This document shows, one piece after another, positions 8,614 through 17,197 of a DNA stretch of 40,006 bases (position 1 is the stretch's first letter; every line of letters begins with the position of its first letter). The stretch is from contig JAGXFH010000054.1 of NCBI GenBank assembly GCA_024637315.1, forward strand, positions 1 through 40,006, written 5' to 3'. A model generated the notes under the pieces. It was not told where the DNA came from, ran no database searches, and worked only from the letters and a program-made list of their open reading frames with translations. Made by a program: the position numbers and the translations under genes. The stretch is from Brevirhabdus sp. (GTDB taxonomy: Bacteria; Pseudomonadota; Alphaproteobacteria; Rhodobacterales; Rhodobacteraceae).

Positions 8614-8916
8614 TCACTCAATCACGACTGCCGTCCCTGAGCCTGCCACCATGACCATGCTCCAACCACTGTAGCCGATCTGACTGTGTTGCCAGTCTAC
8701 AGAAATCACTGGATTGGCACCCAGCGCATGAGTCTTGTTCTTTAGTTCATACAGCACGGCCGCTCTCGCATCGCGAATGGTTTTCTCAACCTCTTCAGGC
8801 CTACCACTCATGATGTTTCGAACCGAAGAAGTGGTATCGTTGATGACGGTCAACCCATAGGCAACCTCAGTGGTCACACTGCTGATACGCTTCTGGATGT
8901 TTATGTTTGGCTGCAT
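8614..8916 (-). CDS. YbjQ/UPF0145-like heavy-metal-binding domain protein
   Basis: The 100-residue product matches the YbjQ (UPF0145) fold. Features are an N-terminal strand after KRISSVTTEVAYG, then VRNIMSGRPEEVEKTIRDAR, the helix AAVLYELKNKTHALGANPVI and the C-terminal strand VAGSGTAVVIE. The family is called heavy-metal-binding from structure-based annotation and forms pentamers, but its role is unsettled. The usual N-terminal strand with T-T-x-x is shortened or replaced by a polar segment. It stands alone, opposite to the integrase remnant. Confidence 0.7.
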   Translation of the reverse strand: MQPNINIQKRISSVTTEVAYGLTVINDTTSSVRNIMSGRPEEVEKTIRDARAAVLYELKNKTHALGANPVISVDWQHSQIGYSGWSMVMVAGSGTAVVIE

Positions 8917-9508
8917 CGCCGTGGTGACTAAAACGGCTTCGATTGTCTTTTCCGGTGCCTTTTCCCCTCAACGGCAATGGCACGTATCAGTCCACGCCTC
9001 ATGTGGCGAAAACGAATAATGGAAGCCCCGGATGATACCAAGACCTCGTCGGGCCCGATGCGCGCATGGCGTAATACCTGGTCGGCGGCGATCCCGGGAG
9101 ATGGAGGGTGTCAAAGGGCTCTACCGTCAAGTGGGATATACCTATCGATCCGCGTCGGTGCCAAACCTGACCCGAAGCAACGTTCTTCGACAATAACCTC
9201 GGACCAGCCTCCGAGCACTCGATAGCCCCAGTCGCCCAGTTCAATTTCAGACCGCGGCGGCATTCACGATTTAAACCGCGTGCGGGAGCACGCCCAAAGC
9301 CAGCCCACGCGAGGCTCAGGTTTCCAATCGATTGAAACGCCCATGATGGGTGTGGAAGTTTCAGACGTAGTGTAGCGGGCGAAATCTCAAATCAATCAGA
9401 TGTTCGCTGCAGGTGAGCGCTTTGCCATACTTGCTCCCGCCCCGAACGTCATCTCCCCGCCTTTCGTGCTGGTGGCGCAAGGTGAGGGTGCCCGGCATGG
9501 CCAATCTA
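8917..9508. other. Region without a credible gene
   Basis: Only short, overlapping frames of low complexity occur here on both strands, with none showing a recognisable motif or ribosome site. The composition is less regular than that of flanking genes. It probably holds the promoter of the YbjQ-like gene near 8917-8980 and otherwise degraded sequence from past insertions. Confidence 0.5.
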
Positions 9509-9530
9509 ACTGGAAGACTCGTCTTCCGGT
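9509..9530 (-). terminator. Candidate terminator hairpin after OsmC-like gene
   Basis: On the minus strand, 6 bases after the stop codon, ACCGGAAGAC and GTCTTCCAGT form a 10-bp stem (one G-T pair) with a 2-base GA gap, so the real loop must open the inner pairs. The following TAGATTGG is only weakly T-rich. It fits the end of the four-gene minus-strand operon but is not a textbook terminator. Confidence 0.45.
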
Positions 9531-9536
9531 CGCCCC

Positions 9537-10718
9537 TCAGACCCGTATCACCTTCAGCTTCGTCTTCAGATCGGTCTTGCAAAAGGCATGCAGAAAGCAG
9601 GTCTTCTCGCTGATATCGAGCATCTCCTGCGCCATCTCGTCGGGCTCCGTGGTTTCCAGATATACATGGGTCTCGATCGGGTCTGCGGATCCTGATTCAC
9701 CCGTCCCTCCCGACGCGCCGCCGAGGCTGAAATGGGTATCCTGCACGACCCGGTAATCCGGCAGGTTCAGGTTCAGCATCGACACGAAGCGCCCGAATTG
9801 CGTCATGAAGCAAAAGCCGATGCCCGCCGAGATAAGCGTGTTGGCGTCGGGCGCGCGCCCGTCTTCGGAACTGAGAAAGCGGAAACTGGTGCCGTGGGGG
9901 GAGTAGAGCATCTGCTGGATGTCCTTGATCCCATCGTCGCGCATCACCGCGATGGCGCCCACGTTCAGGCGGCGGTTCTGTTCGTCCGTCAGGCTGGATC
10001 CGCCGGCATTTGTCCCAAGGTCGACCTCCTTCTTCGGGGTCAGGCCAACGGGCGCCACCAGCGTCAGGTCCGAGGGCGAGGGTCGCACCTTGGCGAAGTG
10101 GTCCCCGGGATCGGGGAGCAGCGCACCGGAGAGTTCGTTGGCATCGGCCGTCGGCAATTCGCGACCGTTCTTGCCCAGCTTAAACAGGCTCTCGATCCGC
10201 TCCCGCATCAACCCGTTGATCGGCGAGGCATAGGTCGCGCTCACCAGAAACTCCATCAGCGCGGCATCGTCCAGATCGCAGTCGATCTCTACCTTCAGGT
10301 CGATATTCTCGGCCCCGCCCACCATTGTGCGCCGCTGCATGGAGCCTTTCATGGTGTAGAAGTTGTCCTGTGTCAGCTTCAACTTGCGGATCGCCACGCC
10401 CTGGATCTTTGCCAGCGCAAAGATCTCGTTCATGAAGCTGGCGACCATTCCGGTCGACAAGAAAGCCAAGGGGCACGGCGCCGCGTCATGGCCGTTCAGA
10501 TACGGCCCCTCGTCCGAGACCAACCGCCACGTGTCACCGGTTCGGGCCGAGCGCACGAGCGCCTCCTTCTGGAAGCCCGACAACGCCCGCACCCAACTGC
10601 GAAGCGCGTCGCCCTTGCGGTTTTCGGGGGTGTCGATGGTGACGTCGCTTGCATTGGCGACCTTGAAGAACGGCGCAAGATCACTGTGTCCGATAATATC
10701 CTCGCCATGTCTTGCCAT
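9537..10718 (-). CDS. Large OsmC-like protein
   Basis: The 393-residue product contains OsmC-type features, apparently twice. In the N-terminal half are GHDAAPCPLAFLSTGMVASF and a helix leading to VAIRKLKLTQDNFYTMKGSM. In the C-terminal half are TLISAGIGFCFMTQFGRF and THVYLETTEPDEMAQEMLDI with a late EKTCFLHAF cysteine. Classical OsmC/Ohr proteins (about 140 residues) reduce organic peroxides with paired cysteines. This double-length form is uncharacterised to me. The start at 10718 follows GGAGGAG; an ATG five codons upstream is possible but lacks a site. It is the last gene of the minus-strand operon. Confidence 0.72.
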   Translation of the reverse strand: MARHGEDIIGHSDLAPFFKVANASDVTIDTPENRKGDALRSWVRALSGFQKEALVRSARTGDTWRLVSDEGPYLNGHDAAPCPLAFLSTGMVASFMNEIFALAKIQGVAIRKLKLTQDNFYTMKGSMQRRTMVGGAENIDLKVEIDCDLDDAALMEFLVSATYASPINGLMRERIESLFKLGKNGRELPTADANELSGALLPDPGDHFAKVRPSPSDLTLVAPVGLTPKKEVDLGTNAGGSSLTDEQNRRLNVGAIAVMRDDGIKDIQQMLYSPHGTSFRFLSSEDGRAPDANTLISAGIGFCFMTQFGRFVSMLNLNLPDYRVVQDTHFSLGGASGGTGESGSADPIETHVYLETTEPDEMAQEMLDISEKTCFLHAFCKTDLKTKLKVIRV

Positions 10719-10842
10719 GTTTTTCTCCTCCATGTTCCCCGTCCGAGATCGAACGATACCCACGCCGCGTCGAATCTGATCAGACTGACCCGTCGATGAC
10801 AATAAACCCTGTCGCCTCGACGCGCGAGCGGCTCGGCAGTTC

Positions 10843-11637
10843 TCAGTCCACGTTGGACGCGTCCTTGTACATGACCCGGTGACGACGGGTCTTGATCCAG
10901 TCATCCAAATCGGCATCTGACATGAAATGTTCGCTGTTGTATGTGTCCCAATGCCGGATCTCCTCCAGCGGACGCCGCCAGCGCTTGTAGGGGGCGGCGG
11001 CGGGCGGGTCGAACAGGATGATGTCGAGGACGGAGATTTCCTCGGGGATACCCAGCAGCGGGCGCATGGCCTCCTGCGCATCTTTCTGGCCGATGGCCGT
11101 CACCCACCAGACGGCATAGCCAAGTGCAGCGGCGGCAAGGTTCGCAGACATGGTTGCGGCGGCGACGGATTGCAGCAGGATGCGTTCCGCGTTTTCCTTG
11201 TAGGCCTTGTCCTTCTCGGAGCCATCGTTAAACACTGGGAAGGCATTGACCCAGCGCATGTCCGAGCAGACGACAACGAAGCCGGGCGCGGTAGAAAGAC
11301 CGCGATAGTCCGGCGTCGGGAACTTCATCTTGGCCTTGGCGCGGAAGCGCTGCTCGGCCACGAAATACTCGGCCATCCGGGCTTTCTTCTCCGCGTCGCG
11401 CACGACGATGAATTGCCACGGTTGCGCATTGGCACCCGACGGGCCGTGGCGCGCTGCCTCCAGGATCAGGTCGAAGTGCTCATCCGGAACGACATGATCG
11501 GAATCGAATTTCCGCACGGTCACGCGATTGCGGATCACTTCCATCAGGGCATCATACCGGGTGCGGTCGCCGAGCGCGGGCAGATCGACTTCGGCCTGGG
11601 CGGCGGCAATGTCTACGGCGGGTGTGGTCTCGTCCAT
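10843..11637 (-). CDS. Nitroreductase family FMN protein
   Basis: The 264-residue product is a nitroreductase-fold flavoprotein. It has VIRNRVTVRKFDSDHV for phosphate contacts, HGPSGANAQPWQFIVV for FMN binding, a middle helix containing AAATMSANLAAAALGYAVWW, and the LGIPEEISVLDIILF strand. Members reduce nitroaromatics, quinones or enones with NAD(P)H, or perform dehalogenation and ring reactions. It carries an extra C-terminal stretch of about 50 residues rich in Arg, Trp and Tyr (KRWRRPLEEIRHWDTYN). The start follows GAGGAGAG. It lies between TauE-like and OsmC-like genes in one operon. Its substrate is unknown. Confidence 0.88.
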   Translation of the reverse strand: MDETTPAVDIAAAQAEVDLPALGDRTRYDALMEVIRNRVTVRKFDSDHVVPDEHFDLILEAARHGPSGANAQPWQFIVVRDAEKKARMAEYFVAEQRFRAKAKMKFPTPDYRGLSTAPGFVVVCSDMRWVNAFPVFNDGSEKDKAYKENAERILLQSVAAATMSANLAAAALGYAVWWVTAIGQKDAQEAMRPLLGIPEEISVLDIILFDPPAAAPYKRWRRPLEEIRHWDTYNSEHFMSDADLDDWIKTRRHRVMYKDASNVD

Positions 11638-11666
11638 GTCTCTCTCCTCCTCTGGTTCGCCCTGGA

Positions 11667-12410
11667 TCAGAACGCGTCGATCAGCAGGCGGACTGCGATG
11701 ACGGCCAGCATTATCAAGATGAGGTTGTTGAATACCTGCGCGGACCAGCGTCGCGCTAGGGCCGATCCGACGGGCATCGTGACCATCAGCAGAACCAGGG
11801 CACCCATGCCGAAGACGATCCGTTGCGGCGTCAAGAGGCCAAGGCCAGCCATCATGGGCAGTTGCACCAGCGACATCGCCAGGAAGACGACCGAGATCGT
11901 GGCGATGAAAACCGGCCGCTCCAACTTCATCGCACTCAGAAAGGTGACGGATATCGGGGCCGACACGCCGATCGCGCCCTGCAGTACGCCCGACGCCGTA
12001 CCGACGGGCCAGATGATCCGTTGAGCAGTGAGCAGTGGCAGGATCCAACCGGGCCGCACCAACCGGAATGCGATAAAGGCGAAACACACGCAGGCCACGC
12101 CGACCATCAAGACCTCGGGTGGCAGGGAGACGAGCATTACGGTGCCGACGGCCGTACCGATGATGGCAGCCAGAACGAACGTTGCCGTGAACGAGCGCGG
12201 CAGATGGTGCTCGCGGTAGGCCCATGCTTGCCACAGGTTCGAGAAGAGGTTGGGAATGGCGAAGATCGTGACCGCTGTCGGCACATCGAAGGCCAATGCC
12301 AGCATCGGCACAGCCACCACTGGCGCACCGGCACCGATGGCTCCCTTCACGATGCCGCCGATGATGATCCCGAGGATGGCGAGCGCGATGGCCGTCGGAT
12401 CAATGGGCAT
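11667..12410 (-). CDS. TauE/SafE family permease
   Basis: The 247-residue product is highly hydrophobic with about seven or eight transmembrane segments. It shows the TauE/SafE pattern of two repeats: an N-terminal LGIIIGGIVKGAIGAGAPVV segment and a related second copy, GTASGVLQGAIGVSAPISV. The family includes exporters of sulfite, sulfoacetate and other organic anions and sits in the inner membrane. Its ATG lies 11 bases inside the preceding ThDP-enzyme gene, so translation is coupled. What it exports here is unknown; the neighbours suggest a small organic acid. Confidence 0.88.
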   Translation of the reverse strand: MPIDPTAIALAILGIIIGGIVKGAIGAGAPVVAVPMLALAFDVPTAVTIFAIPNLFSNLWQAWAYREHHLPRSFTATFVLAAIIGTAVGTVMLVSLPPEVLMVGVACVCFAFIAFRLVRPGWILPLLTAQRIIWPVGTASGVLQGAIGVSAPISVTFLSAMKLERPVFIATISVVFLAMSLVQLPMMAGLGLLTPQRIVFGMGALVLLMVTMPVGSALARRWSAQVFNNLILIMLAVIAVRLLIDAF

Positions 12411-14121
12411 CGGAGACCGCCACCCGCACATCGAGCAGTGCCTGTCGCCGGTCGTTGCGGATTGTTGCAAGCGCCCGGTCAAGCGCGGCGAGCAAATCCT
12501 CTGCATGGTCCACCTTCTCTGCAAAGGCCCGGCTTGCGGCGGCGATCAGGGTGAAATCGGGCAGCGGCATGAGGGACGTCAGCGGCATCTCGTTTGCGCG
12601 AGCCGCGACCCCGTCGGGGTAGGACGCAAGAACCGAGCGGCGCACGGCGTTCCACGAGGCGTTGTTCTTGACGATTGTCAGAATCGGCAGGCCTTGCGCC
12701 TCGGCGATCTGGTGTGCTGCGACGGGGTTGGCGAACATGTAGGACCCGTCGCCGACGCAGGCGATCACCAGCCTGTCGCGATCGGCCAGTTGCGCGCCGA
12801 GGGCCGCGTTCATTGCCCAGCCGAGGCCACCGGAATGGGGGCTGACGAACAGACGGTTGGGTCCGGCGATGTCCATGAAACCCGGCAGGATGCCCAGGTC
12901 CGAGAACACCACCGCGCGCTCGTCCATGGCGCGGCTGACACACCGGCTCAGCCATTCCGCTCCCATCGGGTCGGTCGCTTTCTGCCCGGCGATATCGGTC
13001 AATCGCGCGCGGCGCGCGGCGGAGGTCTTGGCCAGATCAGCATTGCGGGACCCGGTCTCGGGCGCGGGTTGGCCCAGAGCCACATCCAGCGCCGCGAGGG
13101 CCAGAACCGGGTCCGATTGCACCGCCAGATCGGTCTGATAGCCGCGCATGGGCATGCGCGCGAAATGCGGATCGGGACCGATATGGGCCACGCGCGTCTC
13201 CTGCCCCGGCGCGGCCGAGGCGGCGATCCAAGGCACCGCGCTGTCGAGGACGATCAGCAGATCGGCTCCGTGCAACTCGGCATCGGGCGCGTAGCCTGCA
13301 AAATTCGGATGGTCGGAGGCCATCACATTGCGTGTCATGAACGGGCTGACGACCGCCACGCCATGGCGCAGGGCAAACGCGCCGAGTGCGGTGCCCAACA
13401 GCCCGGCCGGGTCGCCGCGCTGGCACAGGATCACCGGGCGGCGGGCGCTGCGCATCCAGTCTGCCAGCCGGGCAATGGCATCGGGTGCAGGGGCTGCGGG
13501 GGTTGCCGCCGGTCGCGCCGTCGACGCGGTTGGTGTCCAGTCCGGGCACTCCTCTGCCAGCGGTTCGCGTGGCAGGCTGAGATAGACCGGGCCTTTGGGG
13601 GCGGACGTCGCCAAAGCCATCGCGCGGCCAACGACCTCGCCCGCCTGTTCGGGGTAGCGCAATTCGTAGCTGTACTTGACCACATCGCGCAGCAGGGAAG
13701 TCTGGTCGAACACCTCCTGCCCATAGTGGATCGGCGTGATGCGATGGCCGGGCCTGCCGACCTCGGTGATCGGGGTGCGCCCGGACACCACCAGCACGGG
13801 GATGTCATCGCTGGCGGCATTGATGACGCCCATCACAGCATTGGCGAGGCCCACATTCACATGCACCATCACCGCCTGCGCCCGCCCCGTGACGAGGTAG
13901 TGGCCATGGGCCATGGCGACGCCCGCCGTTTCATGGGGAATCGTGATAGGCACCGGGACAGCGTCCTTCGGCAGCGTCGCCATCGCCTCGATGATCGGCG
14001 GGAAATCCGTGCCTGCATTGGCGAAGATATAATCGATGCCACTTGCCTTGAGGCCGAGCAACAAGGCCTCCGCCCCGGTCTTCGGCGTGACCGATGTGGC
14101 CTGCGGATCGCTGGTGTCCAT
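12400..14121 (-). CDS. ThDP-dependent acetolactate synthase-like enzyme
   Basis: The 573-residue product has the three-domain layout of the thiamine diphosphate decarboxylase/synthase family. The N-terminal Pyr domain contains the cofactor-activating glutamate in PHETAGVAMAHG (Glu64). A central domain follows. The C-terminal PP domain contains the GDGSYMF...KNNASWN pattern that binds ThDP-magnesium. Candidate reactions are decarboxylation of a 2-oxo acid or acyl transfer from one. It does not look like Xsc (sulfoacetaldehyde acetyltransferase) by its N-terminus. The start follows GGAGGAAT. It is the first gene of the minus operon, diverging from the TRAP genes. Confidence 0.85.
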   Translation of the reverse strand: MDTSDPQATSVTPKTGAEALLLGLKASGIDYIFANAGTDFPPIIEAMATLPKDAVPVPITIPHETAGVAMAHGHYLVTGRAQAVMVHVNVGLANAVMGVINAASDDIPVLVVSGRTPITEVGRPGHRITPIHYGQEVFDQTSLLRDVVKYSYELRYPEQAGEVVGRAMALATSAPKGPVYLSLPREPLAEECPDWTPTASTARPAATPAAPAPDAIARLADWMRSARRPVILCQRGDPAGLLGTALGAFALRHGVAVVSPFMTRNVMASDHPNFAGYAPDAELHGADLLIVLDSAVPWIAASAAPGQETRVAHIGPDPHFARMPMRGYQTDLAVQSDPVLALAALDVALGQPAPETGSRNADLAKTSAARRARLTDIAGQKATDPMGAEWLSRCVSRAMDERAVVFSDLGILPGFMDIAGPNRLFVSPHSGGLGWAMNAALGAQLADRDRLVIACVGDGSYMFANPVAAHQIAEAQGLPILTIVKNNASWNAVRRSVLASYPDGVAARANEMPLTSLMPLPDFTLIAAASRAFAEKVDHAEDLLAALDRALATIRNDRRQALLDVRVAVSDAH

Positions 14122-14204
14122 AATTCCTCCCTCGTCGAACCGCACCCGCCCGCGCCGTCCGATGTATCATAATTTGTCTTGCCGTGCCGGCCCATGCAAG
14201 CAAT

Positions 14205-14233
14205 ATTCGTACAGAATCTCATTGAGTGAGATT
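14205..14233. promoter_or_regulatory. Overlapping inverted repeats, candidate IclR operator
   Basis: AATCTCA (14215-14221) and TGAGATT (14227-14233) form a perfect 7-bp inverted repeat around TTGAG. Just upstream and overlapping, ATTC and GAAT (14205-14217) form another around GTACA. They lie between divergent operons, 50-80 bases before the TAXI receptor start. The IclR regulator encoded downstream is the natural candidate ligand. Sequence seen; binding inferred. Confidence 0.5.
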
Positions 14234-14283
14234 TTGGGCCACCTGGGAGGGCGGCCTCGACTTAGTAAGGGAGGATCAGATCC

Positions 14284-15234
14284 ATGAATACCGTACTTGC
14301 AGGCGCAACGATCGCCGCAGCCTTGGGACTTGCCGGCGCGGCCCATGCCCAAGCCGTGGGCATCGCCACGTCGAACCCCGGGTCGCTGTTTCACAATATC
14401 GGCACCGCCGTGGCCAACGCCGCCAATGCCGGCGGCCTGAACACGACGATCCAGCCCGCAACCAGCCCCAACCAGTTCATCCCCTTCGTCAACGATGGCG
14501 GGATCGAGTTCGGCGTCGCCAACCTGCAGGAGGTCGAATACGCGGTCACCGGAGCAGAGTGGTGGAACGGCTCCGAATATCCCAACCTGCGGATCGTGGG
14601 GCACCTTCAACCGCTCGTCGAGGCAATCTTCGTGCGCGCCGACAGCGATATCATGTCGGTCGCGGATCTTGCCGGGCAGCCGATGACCGATGGCTACACC
14701 GCGCAGAACACCATCCTGCCCCAGCTATCGGCGTTTTATGCCACGGCAGGCATGACCCGCGATGACGTCACGCAGGTCAACGTGGCGTCTGTCGTCGCGG
14801 GCGCGGATGCCTTCATCGCGGGCGACACGGTGGGCTTCATCTTCGCCCATGGCGCGGGCAAGGTGCGCGAAGCGGACGCGGCCGTGGGCGGATTGCGCGC
14901 GCTGGGCGTCGGCGATGACAGCGACGCGTCGCTGGCCGCCGCCCGCGCCCATTGGCCGACGGCGTTCTTCACTGTCCTGCCCGAAGGCGCGATGCCCGGG
15001 GTGCTGGAAGCGACGACCTATATCGCGTTCCCGCAGGTCGTCTTCACCCATGCCGATGTCCCGGATGACGTGGTCTATGCGATGGCACAGGCAATGTACG
15101 AGAACGCCGACATCATGGGAGAATCCTTCCCACCGATGCGCGCCTTCCGCCCCGAGGACATGCGCGGAGAGGAAGGTGTCACGGCCTATCACCCCGGCGC
15201 GCTTCGCTTCTTCGAGGAAACCGGGCTGGAATAA
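14284..15234 (+). CDS. TAXI-type TRAP transporter substrate-binding protein
   Basis: The 316-residue product starts with a signal peptide (about 22 residues, ending AHA before QAVGIATSN). The mature part has TAXI-family features: GIATSNPGSLFHNIGTAVAN near the start, FGVANLQEVEYAVTG, LQPLVEAIFVR and MTDGYTAQNT. Such receptors bind a ligand in the periplasm and deliver it to a fused QM permease. AGGGAGGATC precedes the start, giving a strong ribosome site. It is followed 22 bases later by its permease. The ligand is unknown; the aromatic genes downstream suggest a carboxylated aromatic. Confidence 0.9.
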   Translation: MNTVLAGATIAAALGLAGAAHAQAVGIATSNPGSLFHNIGTAVANAANAGGLNTTIQPATSPNQFIPFVNDGGIEFGVANLQEVEYAVTGAEWWNGSEYPNLRIVGHLQPLVEAIFVRADSDIMSVADLAGQPMTDGYTAQNTILPQLSAFYATAGMTRDDVTQVNVASVVAGADAFIAGDTVGFIFAHGAGKVREADAAVGGLRALGVGDDSDASLAAARAHWPTAFFTVLPEGAMPGVLEATTYIAFPQVVFTHADVPDDVVYAMAQAMYENADIMGESFPPMRAFRPEDMRGEEGVTAYHPGALRFFEETGLE

Positions 15235-15256
15235 GGCCATCCGCTAGGGAACATCC

Positions 15257-17197
15257 ATGTCTGACGATCAGACAGGAGGGGCCGGGTCCGGCCTCTCCCC
15301 CCTCATCTGGCGCCCTGTTGCCGACGTGTTGGCGGCCGTGGTCACGCTGATTGCGATCGGCTGGGCGGTTTCGTTCCAGCGCGTCCTGGAGCTGAACCTC
15401 TACCCGCAACAGCTGTTCGCGGCGATCCTCGGGCTGACGCTGGTAGTGTCCTACCTGATGCTTCCGGCTGTCAGGGGAGCCGCGCGGGTGCGCGTTCCGT
15501 GGTATGACTTGGCGCTGGCGCTGATCGCCTTCGGCGCGGTGGGATATGTCGCCGTCGATTACCCGCGCCTTGTGCTGCTGATCTTCTCGCGCCCCATCGA
15601 CATCTGGCTTCCGGGGTTGGTGATCGTGCTTCTGACGCTGGAGGCGCTTCGTCGCGCGACCGGGTGGGCACTGGTCATTATCATCGCGGTCTTCATCCTC
15701 TACGCGCTGTTCGGCGACGCGCTGCCCGGCCGCCTGCAAGGCCGGGCGCAGGACTGGCAGCTGCTGGCAGGCTATATGGCACTGGACAGCAACGGCATGC
15801 TGGGGCTGCCGATCTCCGTGGCAGCCACAATTGTCGTGGCCTTCATCCTGTTTGGCACTCTTCTGGGCATTACCGGCGGCTCGCAGTTCTTCACCGATGC
15901 CGCGATGATCGCGATGGGTCGGTTCCGCGGCGGGTCGATGAAGATCGCCGTAGTGGCCTCGGGCCTCTTCGGCTCCATCTCGGGCTCGGCCGTGGCCAAT
16001 GTCGTCGGCACGGGCGTGGTCACGATCCCGATGATCAAACGCGATGGCTACCCGGCCCACAAGGCCGGCGCGATCGAGGCCGTCGCCTCCACCGGTGGAC
16101 AGTTGATGCCACCCGTCATGGGGGCCGCGGCGTTCCTCATGGCCGAATTCCTTGCCGTGCCCTATTCGGACATCGTGCTGGCAGCGCTGGTGCCCGCGAT
16201 TCTCTACTACGTGGCCCTGTTCATTCAGGCAGATCTGGAGGCCGCGAAACTGGGCATCCGCGCTGTTCCGAAGTCCGATATCCCGGACGGCCGGATGGTC
16301 GCCCGTGGCGTGCATTTCATCGCGTCCTTCGTGGCGCTGATCTACCTGCTGTTCTGGGCCGGCTACCAGCCCGAGAGGGCCGCCACCTGGGCCTGTCTGG
16401 TCCTGATCGCCACGTCTCTTATCGTCGGTTACGCAGGCCGCCGCCCGTCCCTGCGCGCCATCGCCGGCAGCCTCGCCAAATGCGGCCATGGCGTGACCGA
16501 GATCATTTTGATCTCCGCCGCATCGGGCATCGTGATCGGGGTTCTGAACGTGACCGGCCTGTCGTTCAACCTGACCTATCTGCTGGTGCAGATCGGCGGC
16601 GGTTCGGCGGGATTGCTGCTGTTCCTGTCGGCCCTTGTCTGCATCATCCTCGGCATGGGCCTGCCGACGCTCGGCGTCTATGTCCTGCTGGCGGCCCTCG
16701 TGGCCCCTGCCCTCGTGCAGGTGGGCATCGAGCCGATCGGCGCCCATCTCTATGTCCTTTACTTCGGCATGATGTCGATGATCACGCCGCCCATTGCCCT
16801 GGCCGCCTTCGCCGCCGCCTCCATCGCCAGGGCGAATTCCATGGCGACGGGATGGGCGGCGATGCAGTTCGGCTGGTCGGCCTATGTGATCCCGGTCCTG
16901 TTCGTGTTGTCGCCGACGCTGCTGCTGATCGGCGAGACACCGGACATCATCCTGGCGGTCGTCACGGCGGTCATCGGAGTTTGGTTGGTGTCCAGCGCCC
17001 TGGCAGGCTATTTCTCGGGCCGATTGACGGTGCCGATGCGCCTGGGCTTTGGCATTTCGGGTCTGGTTTCCCTGATCCCGGCGGGCGCGTTCACCGGAGC
17101 CTACCTGACCGACATCGTCGGTGTCTGCGGCGGCATCGCCCTGATGGCGATCGACATCGCGCGAAATCGTGCCCAGCGGCGGGAGGCCCGGCCATGA
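15257..17197 (+). CDS. TRAP transporter fused permease (TAXI type)
   Basis: The 646-residue product is an integral membrane protein combining a DctQ-like four-helix part (roughly residues 20-170) with a DctM-like part of about twelve segments, as usual for TAXI systems. Recognisable pieces are SGLFGSISGSAVANVVGTGV, STGGQLMPPVMGAAAFLMAE and LGMGLPTLGVYVLLAALVAP, which recur across DctM permeases. It imports the receptor's ligand using a sodium or proton gradient. Its last bases overlap the IclR gene start in ATGA. Confidence 0.93.
   Translation: MSDDQTGGAGSGLSPLIWRPVADVLAAVVTLIAIGWAVSFQRVLELNLYPQQLFAAILGLTLVVSYLMLPAVRGAARVRVPWYDLALALIAFGAVGYVAVDYPRLVLLIFSRPIDIWLPGLVIVLLTLEALRRATGWALVIIIAVFILYALFGDALPGRLQGRAQDWQLLAGYMALDSNGMLGLPISVAATIVVAFILFGTLLGITGGSQFFTDAAMIAMGRFRGGSMKIAVVASGLFGSISGSAVANVVGTGVVTIPMIKRDGYPAHKAGAIEAVASTGGQLMPPVMGAAAFLMAEFLAVPYSDIVLAALVPAILYYVALFIQADLEAAKLGIRAVPKSDIPDGRMVARGVHFIASFVALIYLLFWAGYQPERAATWACLVLIATSLIVGYAGRRPSLRAIAGSLAKCGHGVTEIILISAASGIVIGVLNVTGLSFNLTYLLVQIGGGSAGLLLFLSALVCIILGMGLPTLGVYVLLAALVAPALVQVGIEPIGAHLYVLYFGMMSMITPPIALAAFAAASIARANSMATGWAAMQFGWSAYVIPVLFVLSPTLLLIGETPDIILAVVTAVIGVWLVSSALAGYFSGRLTVPMRLGFGISGLVSLIPAGAFTGAYLTDIVGVCGGIALMAIDIARNRAQRREARP

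Noticed and set aside
8977-9225. 82-codon plus-strand frame
   Set aside because: It overlaps an opposite frame, has no ribosome site and no recognisable sequence.
12400-14121. Sulfoacetaldehyde acetyltransferase (Xsc) with TauE as a sulfite exporter
   Set aside because: The combination is tempting, but the N-terminal Pyr domain sequence does not match Xsc as I know it, and no taurine genes are present.
12250-14172. 640-codon plus-strand frame opposite the ThDP enzyme
   Set aside because: It has no motifs and an abnormal composition; the minus-strand gene has clear ThDP motifs.
15179-16747. 522-codon minus-strand frame across the TRAP permease
   Set aside because: It is rich in His, Gln, Arg and Asp with no hydrophobic core, as expected for an antisense shadow of a membrane protein gene.
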